Positions 5,780 to 13,282 of a stretch of 14,641 bases of DNA are shown here, one piece after another (position 1 is the stretch's first letter; each line of letters begins with the position of its first letter). The notes beneath the pieces are model-generated. The model searched no databases and was not told the DNA's origin. It saw only the letters and a list, made by a program, of their open reading frames with translations. The position numbers and the translations under genes are program-made. Source of the stretch: Acidobacteriota bacterium (GTDB lineage Bacteria; Acidobacteriota; Terriglobia; Acidiferrales; UBA7541); the NCBI GenBank assembly GCA_003131985.1, contig PKWH01000155.1, positions 2,482 through 17,122 of the forward strand, read 5' to 3'.

Positions 5780-6814
5780 ATGTTCCTGCGAAACGCTTGG
5801 TACGCAATCGCCTGGGATCACGAAATCAAGCACGCGCCGTTTGGGCGCACAGTTTGCGCCGAGCCAATCGTGCTGTATCGCCAAACCAACGGAGCGCTCT
5901 CCGCTTTTGAAGACTGCTGCCCCCACCGCCTGCTTCCGCTCTCCAAGGGATATTTGAAAGGCGACCATCTTGTCTGCAAATATCATGGTTTGGAATTCGA
6001 CGAGTGCGGCCAATGCGTCTGGATGCCCGGCCAGCAAGGGATTCACAAAGAAGCGAAGATGCGGATTTATCCGGTGGCCGAACGCCATCGCTTTATCTGG
6101 GCGTGGATCGGCGATCCCGCCTTGGCCGATGAAAAAAAGATTCCCGATCTGCGCTGGTGTTCGGACCCCAATTGGATTTTTGAAGGAAGCACCTATCACG
6201 TGGAATGCAACTACCAGCTTCTGGTGGACAACTTAATGGATCTGTCGCACGAAACCTACGTTCACCCGTCAAGCATCGGGCAGCACGAGATCGTGGAAGC
6301 GCCGATCAAGGTGGAATCGGACGACACTTCTGTGACGGTCACGCGATGGATGTATAACATCGATCCGCCGCCGTTCTGGGCCGCGAATCTGAAATCGCAG
6401 GAGAAATGCGATCGCTGGCAGATTTGCCGGTTTTCGCTTCCCGCGAATGTGATGATCGACGTAGGTGTTGCGCTGACAGGAACCGGCGCGGCGCAGGGAG
6501 ATCGCTCGCACGGCGTGACCGGAATCGTCGTGAATCTGATGACTCCGGAAACGGAGACTTCAACCTGGTATCACTGGGGAATGGCTCGCGATTTTCAGAC
6601 CGACGATCGCGGCCTTACGATGCGCATCCGCGACGGACAAGCGGCAGTATTCACCGAGGATCTGGAAATTTTGAACTCGCAGCAGGAAAACATTCTGCGC
6701 CGCACCGACCGCGATCTGCTCAATTTGAAGATTGACGCTGGCGGCGTCAACGCGCGTCGAATTATCGAGCACGAACTCGAGCGCCAGGTACATGCTGCGC
6801 ACGCAAGCATGTAG
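5780..6814 (+). CDS. Rieske non-heme iron oxygenase, vanillate O-demethylase oxygenase (VanA)-like
   Basis: A 344-residue oxygenase component that probably removes an aromatic O-methyl group with O2 and electrons from a reductase, releasing formaldehyde. Seen: the VanA/TsaM-type N-terminus MFLRNAWYAIAW; the Rieske [2Fe-2S] site Cys47-Pro-His49 and Cys66-x2-His69; the mononuclear iron site in NLMDLSHETYVH (Asp154, His157, His162) and Asp294 in FTEDLEIL. Length agrees with VanA (about 330-355). The ATG at 5780 is chosen because AGGAGG lies 6 bases upstream and because family members begin exactly with MFLRN; an in-frame extension to 5705 is unlike the family. No VanB-type ferredoxin reductase and no GntR-type VanR gene is in the window. 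Vanillate, syringate or a related methoxybenzoate is the likely substrate given the adjacent pcaHG, but related enzymes act on other side groups. Confidence 0.87.
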   Translation: MFLRNAWYAIAWDHEIKHAPFGRTVCAEPIVLYRQTNGALSAFEDCCPHRLLPLSKGYLKGDHLVCKYHGLEFDECGQCVWMPGQQGIHKEAKMRIYPVAERHRFIWAWIGDPALADEKKIPDLRWCSDPNWIFEGSTYHVECNYQLLVDNLMDLSHETYVHPSSIGQHEIVEAPIKVESDDTSVTVTRWMYNIDPPPFWAANLKSQEKCDRWQICRFSLPANVMIDVGVALTGTGAAQGDRSHGVTGIVVNLMTPETETSTWYHWGMARDFQTDDRGLTMRIRDGQAAVFTEDLEILNSQQENILRRTDRDLLNLKIDAGGVNARRIIEHELERQVHAAHASM

Positions 6815-6840
6815 CTCACCTCTTTAGAGGTGAGGCCTTT
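6815..6840 (+). terminator. Stem-loop after the VanA-like gene, possible terminator
   Basis: CTCACCTC (6815-6822), loop TTTA, GAGGTGAG (6827-6834): a perfect 8-bp stem starting one base after the stop codon, followed by GCCTTT. The T-run is short, so termination may be weak; it sits between convergent genes, which supports a terminator role. Confidence 0.5.
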
Positions 6841-6889
6841 CGACGCCCGGGGAGCGCCACCTACGCGTCCAGGCCGCGACAGCGTGGAT

Positions 6890-7390
6890 TTACACCCAGA
6901 GCTTTTCGTTTATTTTCAAGCCATGTTCGCGACAATACGAAACGTAATGGTTGATGAACCAGAAGACGTCCAACGTATCGAGAAGATTATCGTTGTCGTC
7001 ATAGAACTCGAGAGAAGCGTTCAGGTAGAAGAAAGTTTTCATTCCATTCGGGTCGTCGGAGACAAGCGTGTGAATCGCTCCGGGATTCTCGCGGACGTAG
7101 CTTCCCGGCCTCGCCACCCAATCGTATTCGAGGTAGCGCCAACTGCCTTCCAGCGTGCAAGCAAAAACAGGCCCGCGATGCCGATGGCGCCCGAGCTTCC
7201 CTCCTTTTTTTACCCAGAGAATGTTTGCAAATGCGCCGTTGCGTACATCAAACGCCAAATGCCGAATGTAAACGTTCTCCATGAACGGCACGTAAGGAGA
7301 CTCTTCTTCGCTCGCGCCAATGTGCACGTCAGGGCGGGCAAATTCGAGGGTAATTGCTTCAAGGCTGCTGGTTGCATCGATCTTCGGCAT
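6890..7390 (-). CDS. Cupin, 2,4'-dihydroxyacetophenone dioxygenase-like
   Basis: A 166-residue single-domain cupin. The stretch LEGSWRYLEYDWVARPGSYV followed by HTL is characteristic of proteins named after 2,4'-dihydroxyacetophenone dioxygenase, which cleaves the keto side chain with O2 to give 4-hydroxybenzoate and formate. Candidate iron ligands are His69, His71 (GRHRH), Glu88 and His107; the 38-residue spacing of the first and last matches my recollection of that enzyme. The usual motif-1 cupin glutamate position (residue 75) is Val, so a ligand from the SWRYLEYDW strand is likely. The ATG at 7390 has GGAGG 5 bases upstream. It follows the PQQ dehydrogenase on the same strand after 75 bases. 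It may act on an aromatic ketone made by alcohol oxidation; cupins are functionally diverse, so the substrate is uncertain. Confidence 0.75.
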   Translation of the reverse strand: MPKIDATSSLEAITLEFARPDVHIGASEEESPYVPFMENVYIRHLAFDVRNGAFANILWVKKGGKLGRHRHRGPVFACTLEGSWRYLEYDWVARPGSYVRENPGAIHTLVSDDPNGMKTFFYLNASLEFYDDNDNLLDTLDVFWFINHYVSYCREHGLKINEKLWV

Positions 7391-7419
7391 ATTGACCTCC
7401 GCTTGGGGTGCGCCAATGA

Positions 7420-7446
7420 ATTAACGCAGTGCAGTGCGAATGTCAA
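7420..7446 (-). promoter_or_regulatory. Candidate internal promoter for the cupin gene
   Basis: Minus strand: perfect -35 TTGACA (7446-7441), a short 15-base spacer and GTTAAT (7425-7420; 4 of 6 to the -10 consensus). The spacer carries a short direct repeat, GCACTGCACTGC. It would allow the cupin to be expressed apart from the upstream PQQ dehydrogenase. Confidence 0.35.
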
Positions 7447-7465
7447 TTCAGCAATTGTTGAGGGC

Positions 7466-9634
7466 CTATTTCGCTGCGCTGTGCGTACTTTCCGCTTTCG
7501 TTTCGTTGGCCCGCGAAATCACGTAAGCGCGAATGGATTCGGCGTCTCGGCGTGACAAATCCTTTGAGAAGGATACCATCCCGTTCGGCCGGAGCAAGCC
7601 GTCCAAGACCACATCGAACCATTGATCGTTCGCGAGCGTGGCCGAGTATCGCAGGTCCGGCAAGATTCCGCCGCTCACCGCTACGTCGCCATGGCATCCG
7701 GAACAAAATCGCTGATACAGGCGGTTGCCGTTCTCGATAGTTGCCGCACTTGCCGTCGATTTGGGAGGATTTAGAACTGGCATCTCGACTTCTTGCACGG
7801 GCGGCAGCGTCGCGTTGCCACCCAACTTGAAAGCTAGCATGCGTCCGATGTTCGGCCGTCTCCCAGCTTTCAAAGCGATCTCGCCGGTGGCCAGCGCAAA
7901 GACTCCACCCCAGCCGGAAAGCACCGCGATATATTGTTCGCCTTTCACTTCGTAGGACACGGGACCCGCCATTACACTCCTTTGAACCTCCATCGACCAA
8001 ACCTTTTCGCCCGTATCTGCCCGGTACGCTTCAAAATGGCCGTCCGCCGTTCCTTCAAAGACAAGATTGCCTGCCGTTGAAAGCGTGCCGCCGTTCCACG
8101 GCACCGGGCGCTGCACGCTCCAAACTTGTTTCTGCTGAGTTGGATCCCACGCGATCAGACGTCCGGTGATGCTTTTGAGAATGGCCGTTTTAACTTTCGG
8201 ATCTTGAGGCATGCCCGCAGCAGCGAAGTCGATGCCATCATTTGTGGCGAGCGATTTCCACTCGAACCGCGCATCGGATTTGTAAAGAAAACCCGCCTCC
8301 TGGATCGGGATGTAAACGAGTCCCGTCAGCGGGCTGTAAGACATGGGCTGCCAACTATGCGCTCCCAGCGGACCCGGAACAACGGGCGTGGGATTCTGCC
8401 CCCTGGAATAACGCGCACTCGCGTTTTCCACCGGACGCCCGGTCTTTATATCGATTGCGCTCGCCCAGTTGACGAATGTGTACGGCTTTGCGGAAATGAG
8501 TGCGCCCGTGGCGCGATCGAGCACGTAGAAGAATCCGTTCTTCGGAGCGTGGAACAAAACTTTGCGACTCCGCCCGTCGATCGGAATATCGGCGAGGATG
8601 ATCTGCTCGTCGGAATCGTAGTCCCAGTCATCGGCGGGATCTTCCTGGTAATGCCAGACGTATTCGCCTGTCTCCGGTTTGAGCGCGACGATTGAGCAAG
8701 TCAGAAGTCCGTCTTCGCGCTTCGGATTCCGATACTTTTCGTTCCACGGGCCGCCGTTCCCGGTCCCGATGTAAAGCAAATCGAGTTCAGGGTCATAAAC
8801 GATAGCGTCCCAAATCGTTCCGCCGCCTCCGTGCTTCCACCAATCTCCGCTCCACGTTTTCGCTGCCTTTTCGAGAATCGGGCTTTCAAATGGTTTCGAC
8901 GGATCGCCTGGCACAGTGTAGAAACGCCAGACCAGATTGCCCTTCTCGGCGTCGTACGCCGAGACGTAGCCGCGGACTCCCATCTCCGCGCCGCCATTCC
9001 CGATGATTACGTTTCCCTTCACCACTCTTGGCGCGCCCGTGATCGTATATCTCCACTTGGGATCGATGGTCAGAGTCTCCCAGATTTTTTTTCCGGTCGC
9101 GGCATCGAGCGCGATCAGCCGGCCATCGAGTGTTCCGAAAAAGATTTTTCCGCGCCACGCCGCTACGCCACGATTCACCACATCGCAGCACGCGTTCACA
9201 CCCCATTCCGGAGGAACTTTCGGATCGTAGCTCCACAGCAATGAGCCCGTGGCGGCATCGAGAGCGAAAACCTTGCTCCACGCCGAAGTGAAATACATTC
9301 TTCCGTCAACGACTAGCGTAGTGGCCTCCTGTCCTCGGCGCGTATCAAGGTCGTAATGCCAGGCGAGTCCTAATCGTGCGACGTTGTGGTCGTTGATGTC
9401 TTTCAAGGGGCTGAAGCGCTGTTCGCTATAGGTGCGTCCGTAGCTCATCCAGTTCCCTGGATCGCGATCGGCATTCGTAATTCGCGCGTCGTCAACGTCT
9501 GCCGCTTTCGCGCCGCTGTTCGCCGGTGATTCCGCTGGCTTGCGGGAGCTACGGCTGCATCCTGAAATCATCGCGAGCGCGAAAAAAATTGTGACCATGG
9601 AGGAAATGCGGAAGGTAGTGTAAGTTCGTCTCAT
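7466..9634 (-). CDS. PQQ-dependent alcohol dehydrogenase with C-terminal cytochrome c, lipoprotein
   Basis: A 722-residue quinohemoprotein alcohol dehydrogenase (type II layout: eight-bladed PQQ propeller plus cytochrome c). Seen: signal peptide with lipobox ISGC (lipidated Cys26), so membrane-anchored and periplasm-facing; PQQ-contacting Glu103 (GQEATTLVVDG); the vicinal disulfide Cys149-Cys150 (VNACCD); metal-site Glu217 (GAEMGVRGY) and Asn293 (GTGNGGPW); PQQ-stacking Trp275; the catalytic region DPADDWDYDS (332-341); and heme site CSGCH (644-648). Asp340, two residues after the catalytic Asp338, is the extra Asp associated with lanthanide-dependent enzymes (XoxF, ExaF, PedH). The ATG at 9634 gives an n-region with two arginines; a GTG three codons earlier is possible, and neither has a clear ribosome site. 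The substrate is unknown; alcohols from lignin-type aromatics fit the neighbourhood. The fused cytochrome would pass electrons to the respiratory chain. Confidence 0.92.
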   Translation of the reverse strand: MRRTYTTFRISSMVTIFFALAMISGCSRSSRKPAESPANSGAKAADVDDARITNADRDPGNWMSYGRTYSEQRFSPLKDINDHNVARLGLAWHYDLDTRRGQEATTLVVDGRMYFTSAWSKVFALDAATGSLLWSYDPKVPPEWGVNACCDVVNRGVAAWRGKIFFGTLDGRLIALDAATGKKIWETLTIDPKWRYTITGAPRVVKGNVIIGNGGAEMGVRGYVSAYDAEKGNLVWRFYTVPGDPSKPFESPILEKAAKTWSGDWWKHGGGGTIWDAIVYDPELDLLYIGTGNGGPWNEKYRNPKREDGLLTCSIVALKPETGEYVWHYQEDPADDWDYDSDEQIILADIPIDGRSRKVLFHAPKNGFFYVLDRATGALISAKPYTFVNWASAIDIKTGRPVENASARYSRGQNPTPVVPGPLGAHSWQPMSYSPLTGLVYIPIQEAGFLYKSDARFEWKSLATNDGIDFAAAGMPQDPKVKTAILKSITGRLIAWDPTQQKQVWSVQRPVPWNGGTLSTAGNLVFEGTADGHFEAYRADTGEKVWSMEVQRSVMAGPVSYEVKGEQYIAVLSGWGGVFALATGEIALKAGRRPNIGRMLAFKLGGNATLPPVQEVEMPVLNPPKSTASAATIENGNRLYQRFCSGCHGDVAVSGGILPDLRYSATLANDQWFDVVLDGLLRPNGMVSFSKDLSRRDAESIRAYVISRANETKAESTHSAAK

Positions 9635-9801
9635 GCAATTCACGTTGGGTGCGTCGCGATCGCGGCGAGCTTCCGCACCGCCAGGAAGCCGAGAGTGTAC
9701 ACCAACAGCCCTCGCCGGGTTTCGGACGCCTTGACAAGGATTATGCGGCTGGGAGAAATGCTACACGCGCAGAAATCAAATCCTGCTGACCTAGGAACGC
9801 C
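9635..9801. promoter_or_regulatory. Divergent control region between PQQ dehydrogenase and amidohydrolase
   Basis: 167 bases between divergent starts. Toward the amidohydrolase there is a perfect TTGACA (9731-9736), but the -10 position 17 bases on (AGAAAT) is poor. An 8-bp palindrome GTGTACAC (9695-9702) lies near the middle and could be part of an operator. No convincing promoter for the dehydrogenase was recognised. Confidence 0.3.
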
Positions 9802-10665
9802 ATGCAAACTGCCGGACGACTGAAAACCGAAAATCTCGTCGCCATCGACACTCACGTTCACATTGAATCCGATGGCGGCCACGAAGTGAACGAAGCTGCA
9901 CGCAAGTATTTCGGCGCCACCGGCGATGTTCCTAGCGGCCCGGCCATCGCTGAATATTACCGATCGCGAAAAATCGCCTGCGTCGTCTTCTCCGTTGACG
10001 AGCGACTGACCGGCAGAAAGCAGGTCCCGAATGACGAAGTCGCCGCGTTAGCCGCAGCCAATAGCGACATCATGATCGCATTTGCCAGCGTGGATCCCAC
10101 GCGCGGCCCCGAAGCCGTGCACGAAGCGCGTCGCCTGATCGCTGCCGGCAGAATTCGCGGATTCAAGCTGCACCCGCCCATCCAGCAATTCCATGCCAAC
10201 GACCGCATCGCCTATCCGTTTTACGAAGTCCTCGCCGAAGCGCGCATGCCTGTGATTTTTCACACTGGACACAGCGGCATCGGCACCGGCATGCCGGGTG
10301 GTGGAGGCGTGCGTTTGAAGTACGGAAATCCCATGGACATCGACGACGTAGCGGTGGATTTCCCGGACATGCCGATCATCATGGCCCATCCCTCATTCCC
10401 TTGGCAGGATGAAGCCATCTCCATTTGTTTGCACAAACCTCAGGTCTATATCGATTTGTCCGGTTGGTCGCCAAAATATTTTTCGCCCACGCTCATTCAG
10501 TACGCAAACACTTTGCTCAAGCAGAAAATCCTTTTTGGCTCTGACTTCCCGCTTATCACCCCCGACAGATGGTTGGCCGATTTCGAAAAAATTGCCATTC
10601 GAGACGACGTTCGCCCTCTGATCTTGAAACAAAACGCAATCCGCCTCCTGAAGCTGGAACCCTAA
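9802..10665 (+). CDS. Amidohydrolase-2 family hydrolase, 4-hydroxyphenyl-beta-ketoacyl-CoA hydrolase (CouO)-like
   Basis: A 287-residue metal-dependent TIM-barrel enzyme of the ACMSD/amidohydrolase-2 family. Seen: His18-x-His20 (DTHVHI) after strand 1, GFKLHPP (120-126), His154 (IFHTGHSG), His196 (MAHPSFPW), and Asp248 (FGSDFPLITPDRW). The latter two stretches are characteristic of proteins annotated as 4-hydroxyphenyl-beta-ketoacyl-CoA hydrolase, which in actinobacterial p-hydroxycinnamate catabolism splits the beta-keto thioester to 4-hydroxybenzoate and acetyl-CoA. AGGA lies about 7 bases before the ATG. It is divergent from the PQQ dehydrogenase. With the acyl-CoA ligase at the left edge, it would make two steps of CoA-dependent side-chain shortening; the hydratase and dehydrogenase between them are not in this window. 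A related decarboxylase or lactonase of the same superfamily is an alternative. Confidence 0.78.
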   Translation: MQTAGRLKTENLVAIDTHVHIESDGGHEVNEAARKYFGATGDVPSGPAIAEYYRSRKIACVVFSVDERLTGRKQVPNDEVAALAAANSDIMIAFASVDPTRGPEAVHEARRLIAAGRIRGFKLHPPIQQFHANDRIAYPFYEVLAEARMPVIFHTGHSGIGTGMPGGGGVRLKYGNPMDIDDVAVDFPDMPIIMAHPSFPWQDEAISICLHKPQVYIDLSGWSPKYFSPTLIQYANTLLKQKILFGSDFPLITPDRWLADFEKIAIRDDVRPLILKQNAIRLLKLEP

Positions 10666-10907
10666 TCCGCTTTTGGCGCGAGTATTACGGACACGACAAC
10701 GCCTGCCATATCAATGGTTGACGCTGATTTCCCCTTTACGGAAACTGTCCGCAGCTCCCCTCTCGTGCCTCTGGAAGCTGAGACCAGGTTTCTTGAAGTC
10801 GGTCTACGCGAAGCATCATTGGCGAGGAGGTCTTTGCAATTCGATCCCACGCAGCTCGCAACCCTAAAGCGTGGGTGATTTCGGGAACATCAGGAGGCAA
10901 GCGGGTT
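10666..10907 (+). promoter_or_regulatory. Intergenic leader upstream of the propeller gene with a 7-bp hairpin
   Basis: 242 non-coding bases. An imperfect stem (10752-10759 with 10773-10780; 7 of 8 pairs, 13-base loop) may end the amidohydrolase transcript, though no T-run follows. Closer to the next gene, CCCACGC (10846-10852) pairs perfectly with GCGTGGG (10869-10875) over a 16-base loop, 32 bases before the start codon. The ribosome site AGGAGG is at 10892-10897. No sigma-70 promoter pair stands out. I do not recognise a known riboswitch. Confidence 0.4.
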
Positions 10908-13271
10908 ATGCGTCAAGGGCCGGAACAAATGGACCCCAAAGGGTTTCCGAAACAGTTCCATCGAGTCTACGGCGCACTGTTCCTTTTCTTTTTCTTGTTC
11001 CTCGCCGGCCCGGCGCTCGCTCAAGAGCAGATTTGCATCCAGTCTGGACTGAACGGCAATAAGCAACTCCGCGCTGCAGATGCGACGCTTCAGCAAGGTA
11101 GCCCGACCACAAAGAACGGCAGTCTCACCACTCTTACCGTCTCCTCATCGACCGCTGCCAACCAGCGGTCGTTGGTTCAGTTCGATCTGTCCCCGTTGAC
11201 GAATGCTGGGATAAAGAAAGCCACGATGGTCATGCACGTAATCACCGCGCCGGTTTCGGCTCGGACATACCAGGTTTCTTCGGTGACGAGCTTCTGGAAC
11301 GAACCTGACGTGTCTTGGAATGACCGCGTGGCCACCGTGTTGTGGACCACGTCGGGCGGAGGTGGAGACTTCAACGGAACCGCCACCAGCACGTCTGCCG
11401 TTAACGCAACAAGCACTACAGCGTCTTTCGACATCACCGCCGATGTGGAAGCATGGTTTAACGGCAGCACGAACTATGGCGAGATTATTGCCGACACGGC
11501 GGAAAACCACAACGGCGCGGTGACTACTGTTTTTGGATCTAAGGAAACCAGCACTGCGGCGAACCTTGCCGGATGCGGCGGTGCATCGGCCACTGCGGCT
11601 CCAGAGCTTGACGTCACTTACTTGCAGAACGTTCAGAGCCTGAAAGCAGCTCCTGGAAATGCCAGTATAACCGTTAGCTGGACGATTCCCGCGCAGCTCG
11701 CCAATTCTACCTTCACAGCGGGTGACAAATATACCGGGGTCGTGATCGTACGCAACGCCAATGTGCCGATCGTGAAATCAGCTGTGCTCACGGACGGCCA
11801 GGACCCCGGTCTGTGCGCAACAGTCGGAAATGGCGTGGTCGTATTCGACAACGCCGGCGGACTGACCAGCTTTGCCGATAACGGGGCTTGCAGCGCGCTC
11901 GTGAATGGAACTCCCTATTTCTATAAAGTTTTTCTGCGTGATTCCAACAATAACTATTCCGACCAAAACACTGAAGTAGGAGCGAGTCCTTTGTTCCCTG
12001 CCGCTAGCTCCGCGTTCACTGAGGAAATCTCGGCGACACCCAACACAACCGCGGCGACAACACAGGCAACCTTATGGATCGCCGCCACGGAAGCTACAAA
12101 CACTCTTGCGGCGCCTTCCTTGGATCCCGGGGATGTCGTCATGTTCAGTTCGGGCGCCAGCCTTCTCTTCGGTATCGACGCCAATACGAATTCCAGACGC
12201 TACGCGCCGGTGTCGCTCTCCGCGCCTGTCGATAGCCGGTCCTCAGTTATCGATTCACTGGATTCCTCGTTGGGCCAGAATGTGATGTATGTGGCTGATA
12301 CCTCCGGCCTGGTGTATGCCGTGAATACGGATACCGGCAAAATCGTCTGGGTGACCAACCCCAACGCGACAGCCAACTTGTTTGCAGGAGGCTTGGCTGT
12401 CGAATTGGCGTCGATTAACAAAGTCGGCCTTACACACGACCTGGTGGTGATGGGCACGGACAATGCCACTACTACCGGAAACCAGGTCATCGCAATCGAC
12501 ACCGGCTCAGGCGCCGCTCCCGCTCCCACCATTTCCTGGACGCTCACCGGCAATACTGGAACCGTTCCTCCGATGGATAAGATGGTTTCCACGCCTCTGA
12601 TCGACTACGTCAACAGTGCCATTTGGGTGACGACGTGCAGCGCGGGTGGAACTACATGCAACGGCACCGGCAACGCGCAACCGAGCCTCTGGAAACTCAA
12701 TCTCACAAAAGGCACCGTGTTGCTTACGGAAAACCTGGGCGATATCGATTCATCGCCCGTTCTTTCGTTTCCCAGTGATGTTTTGTTCACCGCCAACACA
12801 GCGGGCAAGCTTTTCGCTGTCAATCCGGTTACGGGAGCGACGCTGGCATCCTTTGTGCCCACAAACAGCGGCGGAGCGTCTGGAGACGGGGATATCGTTG
12901 GATTCCCGATCGTCATCGGATTCGCTTCGCCCTACACGGTGGTCTTTTCCGGTACCACGCAAGTTCATGCGGTCACATTTAACAAGGCCACGAACACCTT
13001 CACGGCTTTGTGGCAGACCACCATTGACACGCCTTCGGCGCCGGTTGGAACCAGTGGGCTAAGTACGATCTATGTGGGCGCGAACGATGGCCTTCTCCAC
13101 GAGATCGTCTTAGCGACAGGCAAGGATGATTTCGATATGAACGTGAACCTCGACAACGGCCTCAACAATCTGCCCGCTTTTGTCGGCGACCCAAGCCTGG
13201 ACGTCTTGTTATCCCGAATCTACGTTACGACCAACGACCAGCGCGGCTACGCATTCGTTTTCCCGTTCTGA
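10908..13271 (+). CDS. Secreted DNRLRE-domain / Fn3-like / PQQ-like beta-propeller protein
   Basis: A 787-residue exported protein. Domains in order: signal peptide with long hydrophobic core (LFLFFFLFLAGPALA, predicted cut after residue 38); a DNRLRE-type beta-sandwich at about 58-237 (TLQQGSPTTKNGS, SLVQFDLSPL, SFWNEPDVSWNDR, WFNGSTNYGEIIAD); a fibronectin-III-like domain at about 245-360 (ITVSWTIPA, TPYFYKVFLRDSNNNYSD); and a PQQ-like propeller at about 385-787 with repeated strands such as YVADTSGLVYAVNTDTGKIVW, LFTANTAGKLFAVNPVTGATL and IYVGANDGLLHEI. The PQQ-enzyme active-site motifs, vicinal cysteines and heme site are absent, so this is probably structural or binding rather than a dehydrogenase. 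Cys577 and Cys584 could form a disulfide. The ATG at 10908 is chosen for AGGAGG 10 bases upstream. Very Thr/Ser/Asn/Ala-rich, as in cell-surface proteins. It forms a tight pair with the following lipoprotein gene. Function unknown. Confidence 0.85.
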   Translation: MRQGPEQMDPKGFPKQFHRVYGALFLFFFLFLAGPALAQEQICIQSGLNGNKQLRAADATLQQGSPTTKNGSLTTLTVSSSTAANQRSLVQFDLSPLTNAGIKKATMVMHVITAPVSARTYQVSSVTSFWNEPDVSWNDRVATVLWTTSGGGGDFNGTATSTSAVNATSTTASFDITADVEAWFNGSTNYGEIIADTAENHNGAVTTVFGSKETSTAANLAGCGGASATAAPELDVTYLQNVQSLKAAPGNASITVSWTIPAQLANSTFTAGDKYTGVVIVRNANVPIVKSAVLTDGQDPGLCATVGNGVVVFDNAGGLTSFADNGACSALVNGTPYFYKVFLRDSNNNYSDQNTEVGASPLFPAASSAFTEEISATPNTTAATTQATLWIAATEATNTLAAPSLDPGDVVMFSSGASLLFGIDANTNSRRYAPVSLSAPVDSRSSVIDSLDSSLGQNVMYVADTSGLVYAVNTDTGKIVWVTNPNATANLFAGGLAVELASINKVGLTHDLVVMGTDNATTTGNQVIAIDTGSGAAPAPTISWTLTGNTGTVPPMDKMVSTPLIDYVNSAIWVTTCSAGGTTCNGTGNAQPSLWKLNLTKGTVLLTENLGDIDSSPVLSFPSDVLFTANTAGKLFAVNPVTGATLASFVPTNSGGASGDGDIVGFPIVIGFASPYTVVFSGTTQVHAVTFNKATNTFTALWQTTIDTPSAPVGTSGLSTIYVGANDGLLHEIVLATGKDDFDMNVNLDNGLNNLPAFVGDPSLDVLLSRIYVTTNDQRGYAFVFPF

Positions 13272-13282
13272 GGAGGAGGCGC

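Noticed and set aside
7421..7440. Short direct repeats GCAGTGCAGTGC as a CRISPR-like or phage-site repeat
   Set aside because: Only two overlapping 6-base units with no spacers; it is at most a small operator in the cupin promoter.
6830..7555. Plus-strand open frame of 241 codons
   Set aside because: It lies opposite the cupin gene and the end of the PQQ dehydrogenase, both of which have recognisable families and ribosome sites. The plus-frame protein shows no domain.
8100..9634. Possibility that the PQQ dehydrogenase is a simple non-catalytic propeller like the protein at 10908-13271
   Set aside because: It keeps the vicinal cysteines, PQQ and metal-site residues, the catalytic Asp region and a heme-binding CxxCH, all of which the other protein lacks.
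9640..9882. Minus-strand open frame of 80 codons overlapping the start of the amidohydrolase
   Set aside because: It covers the amidohydrolase N-terminus with its DTHVHI motif and has no ribosome site or recognisable domain. The coding evidence is all on the plus strand.
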